Origin: an uncultured Christensenella sp.
GTDB taxonomy: Bacteria > Bacillota > Clostridia > Christensenellales > Borkfalkiaceae
NCBI GenBank assembly: GCA_910578065.1
Contig: CAJTPB010000010.1
Coordinates: 17,305-81,304 of the forward strand
DNA: 64,000 bases
Direction: 5' to 3'
A model generated the notes under the pieces. That model was not told where the DNA came from, did not search any database, and was given only the letters and a program-made list of their open reading frames with translations. The position numbers and the translations under genes are program-made. Shown here piece by piece: positions 41,676 through 51,086 of the stretch (position 1 is the stretch's first letter; every line of letters starts with the position of its first letter).

Positions 41676-44354
41676 TTATTTGCCGACTTTTTTAAACAGG
41701 CTTTTAATATCGTTCCACTTTAACTTTCTTACTACGATATCCGCAACGAACAGCAGTACGCAGATAATCATCAATACGGGCGTCAAATCGTAAAGGTACA
41801 TTCCTACCTCGCTCGGATCGTTTTCGAGATGAAGCATTTCCCCCAAATCGTTTGCGACCGTGCCTTTTCCGCCTACCATTTTATGCAGTTCGGTAGGCGT
41901 ATACAGCGTAAACGCGTCGTATTCGGAAGAATAAGAATTGTAAAAACTTGCATCCGAAACGAAGGTATCGCCCGCATAGGTATATACGATCTCTACCGCG
42001 TATTTGCCCTCTTGCGAAGTGGAAAACTCGAATTCGTACTTCAACAGTTCGGTATTAAAGTTTAACCGCTCTTGTACGCTTTCCCCGTTGGGCATGGTAA
42101 TGCGCAATTCCGCAACCGCGTCTTTACGGTAGGAAGCGGGCGTTACCGAAATTTTGGTAAAGTTTCCGAAATTCTGCGCTTCCGTTTGATAGGGGCAATC
42201 GTTTTTTACCGCGGGCATATTTTCTTCGAACACGTTTTTAAAAAACGCTTCGTCCGCGCCGTTCTGCCATGCGGTAAGCCATTCGCCGCCCAAGCCGCCG
42301 CCCGTAAACGAGGCGACCTTTCCGTTGCCGTAATTGCGGTGGGCGTACAGCGGAACGTCGATCTTGCCGCCGTTCGCCTTTTCGTATTTTACGGAAAGCA
42401 CGGTATCCGCGCCCCCCTTTTCCCTTGCGTAAATATAACCCGAAACGTAAGGGATATCGCTTGCGCCAATGCCTTCCAGCACGCCGTCGGCGGAGCGTTC
42501 TACCGTTATGGCGGAATTTTGCTTGATGACCGATTCGGTGATATCGTCGGCAATTTCGCCGAACACCACCTTTTCGACGTCTTCTTCTTTATCGACGAAA
42601 TAATATTCGCCGCCGCCCGCTTCGTTTAATTGTTTTAAAAACGCTTCGGCAATGATGCTGTCGCTCGTATCTCTTCCGCCCCGGCCTACGTCGAGCACCG
42701 AGGTAACGATGCCGTAAGCGTACATATTTCTTACAACCGCCAAATCGCTTTCGTTTTGTTTGAAGTCGTAATTCATTCCGTCGCTGATCAGCATTACCTG
42801 CTTTTGCGCGTATTCGGAATCGAGCGCGCGTATCGCGTTAAACGTACGTTGCAGCCCCGCGCCGATCACCGTTCCCTGCGAACCGGTCAGCCCGTTGATG
42901 CAATCAAGTACTTCTTTTCTGTTTTCCTCTTTATCCAACTTAATAGGAGGAAGCGGCATGCGCGAATCCCCCGCAAAAGTGATAATGCAAACCTCGTCGT
43001 TATCTTGCATGTTCTCGACCAAGTAGCCCGCCGCCTTTTTTGCGATGATCATGCGGGTTGCCATAAACATACTGTGCGAAACGTCTACCAACAATACGTA
43101 TAACTTCGGGTCTTTATCGTTGTTGCCGAAGCGCACGGGAAGCATATCTTGAAAGCTACCCAACTCTTCCTGCGTTTTGTTTTGAATGCACATATCCCCT
43201 ACGGTGACAAGGCTTTTGCCGTACACCGAAACGAGCGTATCTAAACTGCTTACAAAGGAAGTAACGTTCGCCAATTTAGCAAGATCGACGTTGGAAAGCA
43301 TAAACTCGTCGTACTTGCAAAGCATTTCCACCGAGTAAGGCACGTCGTACTTGTTTACGTACGCGTCGATTTGCGCGCGCTCGCCGTATAACCGCTTTGC
43401 CGCCGCGTAATCGGCGGGGCTTTCGGTGATCAACAGCACCTTCACTTGATCGCTTACCGTTTGGGTGAAGTAATAACTGTTGTTCAGCGAAACGCCGTCG
43501 TCTTCCGCATTTGCGGGCACAATGCGCGCTTCGTAATCGAACGCGCCCGCAACGGAAGTATCTAAATCGAATACGACGTTGTTGTATCCCCTGTTTAGTT
43601 TTTGCGCCATCTGCGCGACCTGCGTTCCGCCGCGCAGCAGCGTTACGATGCACTGCGCCTCGATACTGCTTTGCACCGAAACGACCGCCTGTTCTTTATG
43701 GTTCAAGTAAACGGACGACGCGGCTTCCACGCTAGAAATTTGCATTTCCTTTTCGTCGGTCAAGTTGTCGTTTAAATACACGGCGTCTACGCGCACGCCG
43801 CCCGCCTGCAATTTGCTTACCGCCTGCCGCAATGCGCCCGCGTCGCGCGTGTCCGTCTGTCTGCCGTCCGAAATAACGACAATGCGCTTTATTACCCCGT
43901 CTTCGAACAACGAGCCGGCGTATTCGAGCGCGCCCACCAGATCCGTTTCGCTTTTATCCACTTTGGAAAGGGAAACGCTTTTCAGCGAACCGCCCGCTTC
44001 CGTTAAAAGCTCGTGATCTTTTCCGAAACAGATAACGCCCATTTTGGAATTTACGGGAAGTTCTTTGCGCAAGCCCGCAATATAATCGTCCATTTCTTCC
44101 GCACGGTTGCGCGCGGAATAAGAAACGTCTGCCAAAACGTAAACGCGCGTTTCCGTCATAACGGTTACGACGCTCGTTCCCGCCGCCACGAACGCGACGA
44201 TGACCGCCATCGCCACGTGGATCGCCATAGAAGCCAAGTTGTGCCCGTTGCGGTTTTCTTTGCGCACCGAATAGAAGAAGGGCACCAGCACAAGCGCCAA
44301 TAAGGGGATCCCGATAAACAACAGCCAAGCGTTACCGAAGCTGATACTGCTCAT
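41676..44354 (-). CDS. Membrane protein with two VWA domains
   Basis: An 892-residue protein with helices near 7-28 and 45-65 and one at the C-terminus (about 860-880), enclosing a large outside part. It has two von Willebrand factor A domains, each with a DxSxS metal site: DVSYS (76-80) and DVSHSMF (424-428), with SDG motifs in each (VISDGRQT, LISDGMNYD). Between and after them are beta-rich and glutamine-amidotransferase-like segments, as in YegL or DUF1355-type VWA proteins. It overlaps the preceding BatA-like gene by 23 nt. Binding of the two lipoproteins encoded after it is a reasonable guess. Confidence 0.87.
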   Translation of the reverse strand: MSSISFGNAWLLFIGIPLLALVLVPFFYSVRKENRNGHNLASMAIHVAMAVIVAFVAAGTSVVTVMTETRVYVLADVSYSARNRAEEMDDYIAGLRKELPVNSKMGVICFGKDHELLTEAGGSLKSVSLSKVDKSETDLVGALEYAGSLFEDGVIKRIVVISDGRQTDTRDAGALRQAVSKLQAGGVRVDAVYLNDNLTDEKEMQISSVEAASSVYLNHKEQAVVSVQSSIEAQCIVTLLRGGTQVAQMAQKLNRGYNNVVFDLDTSVAGAFDYEARIVPANAEDDGVSLNNSYYFTQTVSDQVKVLLITESPADYAAAKRLYGERAQIDAYVNKYDVPYSVEMLCKYDEFMLSNVDLAKLANVTSFVSSLDTLVSVYGKSLVTVGDMCIQNKTQEELGSFQDMLPVRFGNNDKDPKLYVLLVDVSHSMFMATRMIIAKKAAGYLVENMQDNDEVCIITFAGDSRMPLPPIKLDKEENRKEVLDCINGLTGSQGTVIGAGLQRTFNAIRALDSEYAQKQVMLISDGMNYDFKQNESDLAVVRNMYAYGIVTSVLDVGRGGRDTSDSIIAEAFLKQLNEAGGGEYYFVDKEEDVEKVVFGEIADDITESVIKQNSAITVERSADGVLEGIGASDIPYVSGYIYAREKGGADTVLSVKYEKANGGKIDVPLYAHRNYGNGKVASFTGGGLGGEWLTAWQNGADEAFFKNVFEENMPAVKNDCPYQTEAQNFGNFTKISVTPASYRKDAVAELRITMPNGESVQERLNFNTELLKYEFEFSTSQEGKYAVEIVYTYAGDTFVSDASFYNSYSSEYDAFTLYTPTELHKMVGGKGTVANDLGEMLHLENDPSEVGMYLYDLTPVLMIICVLLFVADIVVRKLKWNDIKSLFKKVGK

Positions 44355-46176
44355 AGCAATACACCCCCCAATCCGCCGCCATTACCGCGGCAAGAAGAAT
44401 AAACCAAACCAAAAGATCGTCGAACTTGCCGTCGCGCTTTTGCGCGCCCGCCTCACCTTCGATCCTGAACGCCTGTTCCCGCACGGCGGGCACGCGCTCT
44501 TCTTCGGGAAGAGCGGCATACACAAAATACTGCCGTGCGCTTTCGCCCGATTTTAACGTAATTTTATATACGCCCCGTTCGTTTAAGCGGTATTCCGCCC
44601 CCGAACTTCCCGCCACGGGATAATCGACGTTGCCCAAAGGGGTGTCGATGCGGATCTCTTCGCAGTTTGCGGGCGCGTTTACCGTAAGCGTATCGCCGCT
44701 GTAAAAGGAAACGCCGCTTAATACTTTGGGGAACGTTTCGTCGAGCAGGTTTCTCGCCAGAATTACGAAGTCCGCCAGCACCGAAAGATTCGCCTTATGC
44801 AGATCGAACGCAAACACCGTTTCTCGGTTGCCGTTTTCATCCGCGCCCGTAAACAGAACGGGATTGCCTTCGCAGGTGAGCAACACTTGATAGCGCGAAA
44901 TCAACCCGCACTTTACATACCCCTTTACGGATATGGGCGCTTTGGAAACGTTTTTTAACAGTTCTTTGATTTTGGTGGAAGTGGAACGGGAATATGCAAG
45001 CGTTTCCCCCTTCTTTAATTCCACGTCGCCCTGCACGTTAAAGCCCGAATTTTCCACATTCTTTGTGGGATTTACAAACCACGTCGCCCCGTGCGAAGGC
45101 ATGCGGTCGGGTACGAAACAATCGAACACATATAAATCGAACCCGCTTTGTTCTTGATAGTTTTTGGTAGAACAAACTTGCAGATCCACATTGCCCAGCA
45201 CGCCGAATACCGTTTGGAAAAAGTAAGGCGCATCGCTTACGAGCAGCGTTTTGCACGCGTTTTCGCGGTCGATATCGAAGCAGACGCCCTCGTTATCTTC
45301 AAGCAATCCGTCCGATTCGGCAATCACCACCTTTGCCGAAGCGTAGCCGCTGCGCGCGACTTCGAAGCGGAAGGGCGTAAGCGCCAATTTTGCGGTGTGC
45401 ACTTTTTGTTCCGCCGCCGCTTCTTCTTCGCCGTCTAAATACAAACGCAAAGTTAAATCGGCGTCGCTTTCATACGAAATCGTTTTGCCCTCTACCGTAA
45501 CCAGTTCGCCCGCAAAAGAACAGCTTAAATCGGTAAGCGCGTAATTTTCTTCCCCGGCGGAAACGTTTACGATTTCGACGTTTTCGCTTTCTTCGTAACT
45601 TTTATCCGTTACCAAATAGGTAAGAATCGAGTTGTTTTCCCGAAAGAACCCTTGCGCGGCGGTAAGCGCGTTTGCAAACCCCGTGCTCGTATATGCGGGC
45701 GAAATTTCTTCCAACAGCTCGATCGCGCGGTCTTTTTCTTCCAGTTCGCGGTAGATAACGCGCGTATCGTTCCCTACGCAAACGAGCGTATACGCGCTGC
45801 CGTTTGCGGAACGTTCGATCATTTCGGAAATTTTCTCTTTGCCCAGCGCAAGGCGGGTTTTACCCCCCTGCTCGAAGTTCATGCTTCCCGAAGCGTCTAA
45901 TATAAAACAGTAATCGTGCGCCGCGCCCTTTTGAATGAACACAGGGTGCGCGATGGCGACCGAAATAAAAATCACCGCGAGGATCTGCAAAACCAAGCTG
46001 ATGATGCCCGCCAATTTGCTTATGGGATTTCTGCGCTTTAAAAACTTTTCGCTCAACGTCCATAAGTACGTCGCGGAAATCACCTGCTCGGTGTATTTGT
46101 TTTTTATGATATAAATGAGTATGAGAACGGGGATCGCAAGCAATCCCAACAATCCCAAAGGATACAATAAGTTCAC
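44332..46176 (-). CDS. BatA-like VWA membrane protein
   Basis: A 614-residue protein with an N-terminal BatA domain (helices about 4-24 and 56-78), then a VWA domain with intact DASGSM (94-99), beta-rich domains, and a C-terminal helix (about 590-608). BatA-type proteins act beside MoxR and DUF58 proteins at the membrane. It begins with GTG, overlapping the DUF58 stop by 4 nt. The VWA domain of this gene and the two of the next give three metal-binding VWA modules in one operon. Confidence 0.88.
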   Translation of the reverse strand: MNLLYPLGLLGLLAIPVLILIYIIKNKYTEQVISATYLWTLSEKFLKRRNPISKLAGIISLVLQILAVIFISVAIAHPVFIQKGAAHDYCFILDASGSMNFEQGGKTRLALGKEKISEMIERSANGSAYTLVCVGNDTRVIYRELEEKDRAIELLEEISPAYTSTGFANALTAAQGFFRENNSILTYLVTDKSYEESENVEIVNVSAGEENYALTDLSCSFAGELVTVEGKTISYESDADLTLRLYLDGEEEAAAEQKVHTAKLALTPFRFEVARSGYASAKVVIAESDGLLEDNEGVCFDIDRENACKTLLVSDAPYFFQTVFGVLGNVDLQVCSTKNYQEQSGFDLYVFDCFVPDRMPSHGATWFVNPTKNVENSGFNVQGDVELKKGETLAYSRSTSTKIKELLKNVSKAPISVKGYVKCGLISRYQVLLTCEGNPVLFTGADENGNRETVFAFDLHKANLSVLADFVILARNLLDETFPKVLSGVSFYSGDTLTVNAPANCEEIRIDTPLGNVDYPVAGSSGAEYRLNERGVYKITLKSGESARQYFVYAALPEEERVPAVREQAFRIEGEAGAQKRDGKFDDLLVWFILLAAVMAADWGVYCYEQYQLR

Positions 46177-47057
46177 TTGATCACCCCCAAATCGGACAGT
46201 TTGCCGAAAAGGATCTCGCCCACAGAATCTTCGGCGGAAACGAGGAGATATTCCGCCCCGCGTGAAAGGCAGTAGTCGCGGATTCTTCCCGTGGCGTATT
46301 CCAACGCCTGTTTATACGCCTTTGCGATTTCTTTGGTCACGTTTTTCCGATAAGAGCGCGCAAGACTTTCCGAATCGAACAAATGCACTTTGCCGCGCAC
46401 GGTGGGGCTTAGTTCTTCTTTGGAAAGCACTTGCATGCAGAAAATATCTCTGCGCTTGCTTGCAAGGTAGTCGATCGCATCTTCGAAATTGTTGTCCGTT
46501 AAAAAGTCGGATAAAATCACGGACATTCCGTCGCCGTAACCCACGTTGGTTGGTAAAATCGCCTCGCTGATATAGCTGTCGCCGTCGAATACGATATCGT
46601 TGAGTTTGCCGATGGAAGCTAAATACGCATCTTTCCCCAGCATGCCGCTAATCACCTCGGTAACCGTTTTTTCCTGCACGGCGTAAACGGATACTTTGTC
46701 CATTTCGTTTATGGAAAGGTAGGCAAGCGCGGCGGCAAGTTTGATTGCCTGCGTTCCCTTTTCTCCCTTTCCGTAGCCCATAGAGCGGCTCGCGTCGATA
46801 TAAATGCGCGTGTGCATTTGGCGCTCGTCCAAATACAGCTTTAAATACAGCTTATCGAAGCGCGCGTACGCATTCCAATCGATTTTGGTTACGTCGTCGC
46901 CCGCAACGTAATCGCGGTAATCGGCAAATTCGCATGAGGAGCCGAAGGTCTTGCTTCGGTGATTTCCGCCGAACAAACCCGCAACGTTGTTTTTTATCAG
47001 CATCTGCAACGATTCCAACTGTTGCAAAAACTCCTCGTTTATAATCGGTTTACTCAT
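46173..47057 (-). CDS. DUF58 family protein
   Basis: A 294-residue protein of the DUF58 family, itself a degenerate VWA-like fold. Marks: REYVPGDD-type motif as ADYRDYVAGDDVTKIDWNA, LYLDERQM, and YIDASRSMGYG, where the DxSxS triplet is kept. It sits directly after moxR (6-nt gap) with no clear ribosome site, so its translation is probably coupled. DUF58 proteins with MoxR ATPases are thought to help assemble or mature envelope proteins. Confidence 0.92.
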   Translation of the reverse strand: MSKPIINEEFLQQLESLQMLIKNNVAGLFGGNHRSKTFGSSCEFADYRDYVAGDDVTKIDWNAYARFDKLYLKLYLDERQMHTRIYIDASRSMGYGKGEKGTQAIKLAAALAYLSINEMDKVSVYAVQEKTVTEVISGMLGKDAYLASIGKLNDIVFDGDSYISEAILPTNVGYGDGMSVILSDFLTDNNFEDAIDYLASKRRDIFCMQVLSKEELSPTVRGKVHLFDSESLARSYRKNVTKEIAKAYKQALEYATGRIRDYCLSRGAEYLLVSAEDSVGEILFGKLSDLGVIK

Positions 47058-47063
47058 GTTTCG

Positions 47064-48053
47064 TTATTTGGTAAGTTTTTTATTTTCCTCGATCAACAGC
47101 GCGATCACGTCGTCCGCGTTCAAACGGTCGTTTACGGCGGCATAATTGATTTTGATTCTGTGGCGCAGTACGGCGGGAGCGAGCGCGTCGACGTCTTCGT
47201 AAGAAACGTTGTAATTGCCGCGCATCAAAGCGCGCACCTTCGCACAGGAAACAAGCGCCTGCGCCGCGCGGGGGGAAGCCCCGTATTTGATATACTTCTT
47301 TGCCGTTGCCGTAGCTTTTTCCAATTCGGGATGCGAAGCGGAAATCAAGTTCACCGCATAGAACAGCACTTCGTCGATCACGGGCACCCCTTTTGCAAGT
47401 TCGCGCATTTCCAAAATGGTTTTGCCGTCTACTACGGGCGTCGCGTTTTCGTCCATGGTGATCTGCGTCATATTTACGATGTCGACGAGTTCTTCCACGC
47501 CGGGGAATTTCATGATCAGCTTAAACATAAAGCGGTCCATCTGCGCTTCGGGAAGCGGATACGTTCCGTCTTGTTCGATGGGGTTTTCCGTTGCGAGAAC
47601 GAAGAAAGGTTCTTCCAGCACGTATGCTTGGTTGGAAACGGTCACTTTATGTTCTTGCATTACTTCCAGCATTGCCGACTGCGTTTTGGGCGTAGCGCGG
47701 TTGATTTCGTCCGCAAGCACGAGGTTGGCGAAGATAGGTCCGCGGCGGAACACTGAATTCATTTTGCCCCCTTCCCCTTTTTCGATTACGTTTGTTCCCG
47801 TTACGTCGGAAGGCATTAAGTCGGGAGTAAACTGAATGCGCGAAAAGGGCAAACTGAGCGTTCTGCCCAACGAGCGCACCAAACGGGTTTTTCCTACGCC
47901 GGGAACCCCTTCCAACAAAACGTTTCCTCCCGCGATAATGGCGGTGATTACGTGATCGATGATCTCTTCTTGACCGACAACGTCTTTGTGAATTTCTTCT
48001 TTGATCTTTTCAATCGACTGACTGAAATTTTTTACTCGTTCCATGTTCTCCAT
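47064..48053 (-). CDS. MoxR family AAA+ ATPase
   Basis: A 329-residue MoxR ATPase: Walker A GVPGVGKT, Walker B LVLADEINRATP, sensor ATENPIEQDGTYPLPEAQMDRF and an arginine-rich lid (YGASPRAAQALV). These motifs are complete, so it should be an active remodelling ATPase. Several starts are possible; ATG at 48053 has GGAAGG 7 nt before it, while a TTG at 48068 would overlap that site. It follows the DUF4175-like gene. MoxR proteins act as chaperones on VWA partners, here the three VWA proteins downstream. Confidence 0.95.
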   Translation of the reverse strand: MENMERVKNFSQSIEKIKEEIHKDVVGQEEIIDHVITAIIAGGNVLLEGVPGVGKTRLVRSLGRTLSLPFSRIQFTPDLMPSDVTGTNVIEKGEGGKMNSVFRRGPIFANLVLADEINRATPKTQSAMLEVMQEHKVTVSNQAYVLEEPFFVLATENPIEQDGTYPLPEAQMDRFMFKLIMKFPGVEELVDIVNMTQITMDENATPVVDGKTILEMRELAKGVPVIDEVLFYAVNLISASHPELEKATATAKKYIKYGASPRAAQALVSCAKVRALMRGNYNVSYEDVDALAPAVLRHRIKINYAAVNDRLNADDVIALLIEENKKLTK

Positions 48054-48070
48054 TTTCATACCTTCCAATG

Positions 48071-49627
48071 TTAGTTTTCACCGCTTTGCGGATTCTTTTT
48101 TCCCAATAATAAGTCAAAATATGTTTGGATCGCCTGTTTTAAATCGTCGGGCAAATCGCCGTTGTTCAACAAATCTTTCATCTTTGCGTAATATTCCGAT
48201 TGCAGCAAGCCGCCGTAATCGACGATTTCGCCCGTAGCGGGGTCGAATATTTTGTCGTTGCTGCCGAACAGGTCGTCGCCGTCGCCGTAGCCGCCGCTTC
48301 CGTTGTTATCGTCTTCGTTTTCGCTGTCGCCGCTTCCCGATCCGTTCCCCGAACCGCCCTGCACTTCGCGCAGATCTTCGTCGTCGCTTAACGGGGGCAA
48401 ATCTTGTTGGGGCATTTCGAATATTTCCCAAAGACGGTTGCGCACGAATTCGTTCATCATGCGGTGATACGCCTGTTCGGTGATCGCCGAAGTCATACCT
48501 CTTTTCAGCGTTTCGAACGCGCCGTCTAACCGCTGCTGCAAAAGTTCGTCTTTATACGCTCCGCCCGCGATCATGCCCGAAAGCCCGCTCAGCGTTTCCG
48601 CAAATGCGCTGTACGATAAATACAACGCGTCTTCCGTATTTCCCGTATAAAGGGCGAGCGCCGTTTGGATCGCCCGCACGTGGGCGGAAACCGCTTCGCC
48701 CAAGCCTTCCGCCTGCGAAAGCGCGAACGCGCCGCGCAACGCGGTGATCCTGTGTTCCAAACGCGCGCCTACCGTGCTTTCGAGCTGCGCCGCAATTTGC
48801 TCCACTCGGTCGTACGAAGAAATACTTAATCCGCCCACTCGATATGCCGTGATCGCTTCCGCCGTCATTTGCGCGAGCGCTTTGCTCTTTTCCTGCTTGT
48901 TTAACTGCGAACTGATTTCCGCATACGTGTATACCGTGCCGACCGCAGTATTTACCGCGCTTACCGTGTTTGTTACGACAGTGTGCATGTACGCTTTCGA
49001 ATCCGTTTGCGAAACTTCGTCGTACAGCGTTTGCAGCGATTGCGCCGCCGAAGTTTTAACCCCTTCGCGCATGGAAGATTTTTTCACTTCGCCGATCAAC
49101 TGTTTCAGCGAAAGCAGCTGATATTGCGAAACGGCGTAATCGTCGTTGCCGTTTCCGTCTGCGGGAATAAAATCGGAAGGCAGCGCGACGGCGGGAATAA
49201 ATACGGCAAGCGCCGCCACGGGCGCAATGCAACAGCGCACGATCTTCTCCCAGCCGATTTTGCGTTTGGGAAGCTCGCTTAACCTGCGTTCCGCGTCTTC
49301 CCGCTGCAAGCGCGCCATGTCCGTTTGCGAATCGCGATAGGCGATCATCGTTTGCACTTTTTCGTTTAACGCAAATTCCTCGTCTAACCGCTTCGCCGTT
49401 TTCTTATCGGAAGGGCGCAGCGCCAAAAATACGGGAACGCCCGCGCCGGCAGCCGATACCGCGCCGATCAAAATATAATACGCAAAATGAATTTGCACCC
49501 CGCTCAGTTTCAGCGAAAGCAGAACAATGCCTACCGCCAAAAGCGCGCAGCATACGCCCGCCGCACCGCCGAACGCGAATGCCTTTAATAATTGTTTCCG
49601 TTTGATTTTTTTAAAACTTTCGCTCAT
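48071..49627 (-). CDS. DUF4175-like membrane protein, first gene of the MoxR-VWA operon
   Basis: A 518-residue protein with helices near 14-37, 44-66 and 132-152, and a long, mostly helical part outside or in the cytoplasm (about 170-420). RLDEEFALNEKVQTMIAYRD after the second helix is the kind of motif found in DUF4175-like proteins beside MoxR operons. The C-terminus is a low-complexity Gly/Ser/Asp/Asn stretch (about 430-475) followed by a short helix. Its leader holds a promoter at 49736-49764 and a palindrome at 49664-49683. The ribosome site is AGGGGT. Confidence 0.78.
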   Translation of the reverse strand: MSESFKKIKRKQLLKAFAFGGAAGVCCALLAVGIVLLSLKLSGVQIHFAYYILIGAVSAAGAGVPVFLALRPSDKKTAKRLDEEFALNEKVQTMIAYRDSQTDMARLQREDAERRLSELPKRKIGWEKIVRCCIAPVAALAVFIPAVALPSDFIPADGNGNDDYAVSQYQLLSLKQLIGEVKKSSMREGVKTSAAQSLQTLYDEVSQTDSKAYMHTVVTNTVSAVNTAVGTVYTYAEISSQLNKQEKSKALAQMTAEAITAYRVGGLSISSYDRVEQIAAQLESTVGARLEHRITALRGAFALSQAEGLGEAVSAHVRAIQTALALYTGNTEDALYLSYSAFAETLSGLSGMIAGGAYKDELLQQRLDGAFETLKRGMTSAITEQAYHRMMNEFVRNRLWEIFEMPQQDLPPLSDDEDLREVQGGSGNGSGSGDSENEDDNNGSGGYGDGDDLFGSNDKIFDPATGEIVDYGGLLQSEYYAKMKDLLNNGDLPDDLKQAIQTYFDLLLGKKNPQSGEN

Positions 49628-49663
49628 TTCGGTTACCCCTTAAAAAGCCGCCTTTATACAACG

Positions 49664-49683
49664 TTATGCAACGTTTTGCATAA
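49664..49683. promoter_or_regulatory. Palindrome in the leader of the MoxR-VWA operon
   Basis: TTATGCAA, four bases, TTGCATAA: a perfect 8-bp inverted repeat between the promoter and the ribosome site. It could be an operator or an RNA hairpin. Confidence 0.5.
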
Positions 49684-49735
49684 ATGCCTGTTATAATACA
49701 AAGTCCGCAGCGATTTAAACGCACTCTTTTGTATT

Positions 49736-49764
49736 ATTATACATTTTATCACAAATGCTCCCAA
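49736..49764 (-). promoter_or_regulatory. Promoter of the MoxR-VWA operon
   Basis: Minus-strand TTGGGA (49764-49759), 17 bp, TATAAT (49741-49736). No other good promoter is seen inside the 12-kb operon. Confidence 0.7.
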
Positions 49765-49904
49765 AAAAGCAAGTAAATTGCCCTCGGTTTTGCTTATATC
49801 GGTTAAAAGTTGTGCTTTCAGTTTTTTCCAACTGCGGAAAATTCAGTATGCTTCCGCGAAAAGAAAAAACGCGGCGCTCATGCGCCGCGGAAACCGTACG
49901 ATAA

Positions 49905-50774
49905 TTAAAACAGTTTCATTTGTTCGAATTTTTGCTTTTCTTCAAAGGTATGCAAATAGGAAAAAATCGCTTCGTTGTCGTGCATGATGCGCTCCCTTTC
50001 GCACGTTTCGTGAAAAATACGCATCAGCTTTGCATGAGCGGGGCTGGATACAATGTAATTATCCCCGTAAATGCGTTGATATTTTTCTTTTAAACGGGGA
50101 AAAGATTGCTCTAATTTGCCGTAAAAGTATTCTCTGTTTCCGCCGCGAAGGGTTAATCCCATGCCGAAGCATATGATCCCGTGCACGCGCGCTTGCATGC
50201 AGTACTGCAAAATGCCCCTTAAATTTTCTTCCGTATCGTTTATAAAAGGCAAAATGGGCGAAAGCCATACCACGGTGGGAATGCCGTTCTCGCGCAAAAC
50301 GTTCAACACCTCCGCGCGGCGTTTGGTCGTGCAAACGTTGGGCTCTAATTTGCGGCATAACGCTTCGTCGTAAGTGGTCAGCGTCATCTGCACGACGCAC
50401 TTTGTTTTTTCGTTGATTTTCTTTAACAGATCCAAATCGCGCAAGATCAAATCGGATTTCGTGATCACCGTAAACCCGAAGCCGTACCGTTCGATCAGCT
50501 GCAAAATTATGCGCACGTTGCACAGCTTTTCTTCTATGGGAAGGTACGGATCGGTCATGGAACCGGTACCGATCATACACTTTTTTCGCTTTTTCTTTAA
50601 TTCGTTTTCCAGCAGTTCGACGGCGTTTTCTTTTACCTCGATATCTTCGAACGCATGCTCCATACGGTAGCAATCGCTGCGCGAATCGCAATAGATGCAG
50701 CCATGCAGGCAGCCGCGGTAAACGTTTATACCGTTTTTCGCCGATAAAATTCCCTTTGCCTTTACAAAATGCAC
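49905..50774 (-). CDS. Radical SAM protein (SPL-like / Rv2578c-like)
   Basis: A 289-residue radical SAM protein with the cluster motif CLHGCIYC (Cys22, Cys26, Cys29) in VYRGCLHGCIYCDSRSDCY. The following MIGTGSMTDPYLPIEEK and the late ILPFINDTEENL match the group related to spore photoproduct lyase that is common in Clostridia, whose substrate is not known. The GTG start at 50774 has AAGGGGGAAG before it. It is alone, downstream of tRNA-Thr and its terminator. Confidence 0.9.
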   Translation of the reverse strand: MHFVKAKGILSAKNGINVYRGCLHGCIYCDSRSDCYRMEHAFEDIEVKENAVELLENELKKKRKKCMIGTGSMTDPYLPIEEKLCNVRIILQLIERYGFGFTVITKSDLILRDLDLLKKINEKTKCVVQMTLTTYDEALCRKLEPNVCTTKRRAEVLNVLRENGIPTVVWLSPILPFINDTEENLRGILQYCMQARVHGIICFGMGLTLRGGNREYFYGKLEQSFPRLKEKYQRIYGDNYIVSSPAHAKLMRIFHETCERERIMHDNEAIFSYLHTFEEKQKFEQMKLF

Positions 50775-50862
50775 GCTGTCTTCCCCCTTCCCGAACCGAA
50801 CCCCGCCGCGCCATGCAAGCCGATAAAGAGCCTATCCGCTCTTTCGATGAGCACTGTCCCCG

Positions 50863-50899
50863 AAAAAAACAAATATCCGACAGAAATCTGCCGGATATT
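50863..50899 (-). terminator. Terminator after tRNA-Thr
   Basis: Stem AATATCCGGCAG / CTGTCGGATATT (one G-T pair), then TGTTTTTTT on the minus strand. Confidence 0.88.
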
Positions 50900-50906
50900 G
50901 CTTAGA

Positions 50907-50982
50907 TGGAGCTTCTGGCCGGACTTGAACCGGCGACCTATTGATTACGAATCAATCGCTCTACCGACTGAGCCACAGAAGC
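50907..50982 (-). tRNA. tRNA-Thr (anticodon CGT)
   Basis: A 76-nt tRNA with encoded CCA. Acceptor GCTTCTG/CAGAAGC is perfect; the anticodon stem ATTGA/TCAAT holds the loop TTCGTAA, so the anticodon is CGT, reading ACG. Confidence 0.96.
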
Positions 50983-51029
50983 GCACTGCGAAAAACAAAC
51001 GTCGTTATTTTCCGCGGAACTGCTCATTT

Positions 51030-51058
51030 ATTATAAAGAAATCGCCCGTAAAATGCAA
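51030..51058 (-). promoter_or_regulatory. Promoter of tRNA-Thr
   Basis: Minus-strand TTGCAT (51058-51053), 17 bp, TATAAT (51035-51030). Its -35 box lies in the loop and stem of the terminator of the gene upstream. Confidence 0.83.
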
Positions 51059-51078
51059 GCGTTTTTACGGGCGATTTT
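51036..51078 (-). terminator. Terminator of the lipid kinase gene
   Basis: Fifteen-base-pair stem AAATCGCCCGTAAAA / TTTTACGGGCGATTT (51039-51053, 51063-51077), then TTCTTTAT on the minus strand. It overlaps the tRNA-Thr promoter. Confidence 0.85.
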
Positions 51079-51086
51079 ACAAATTT

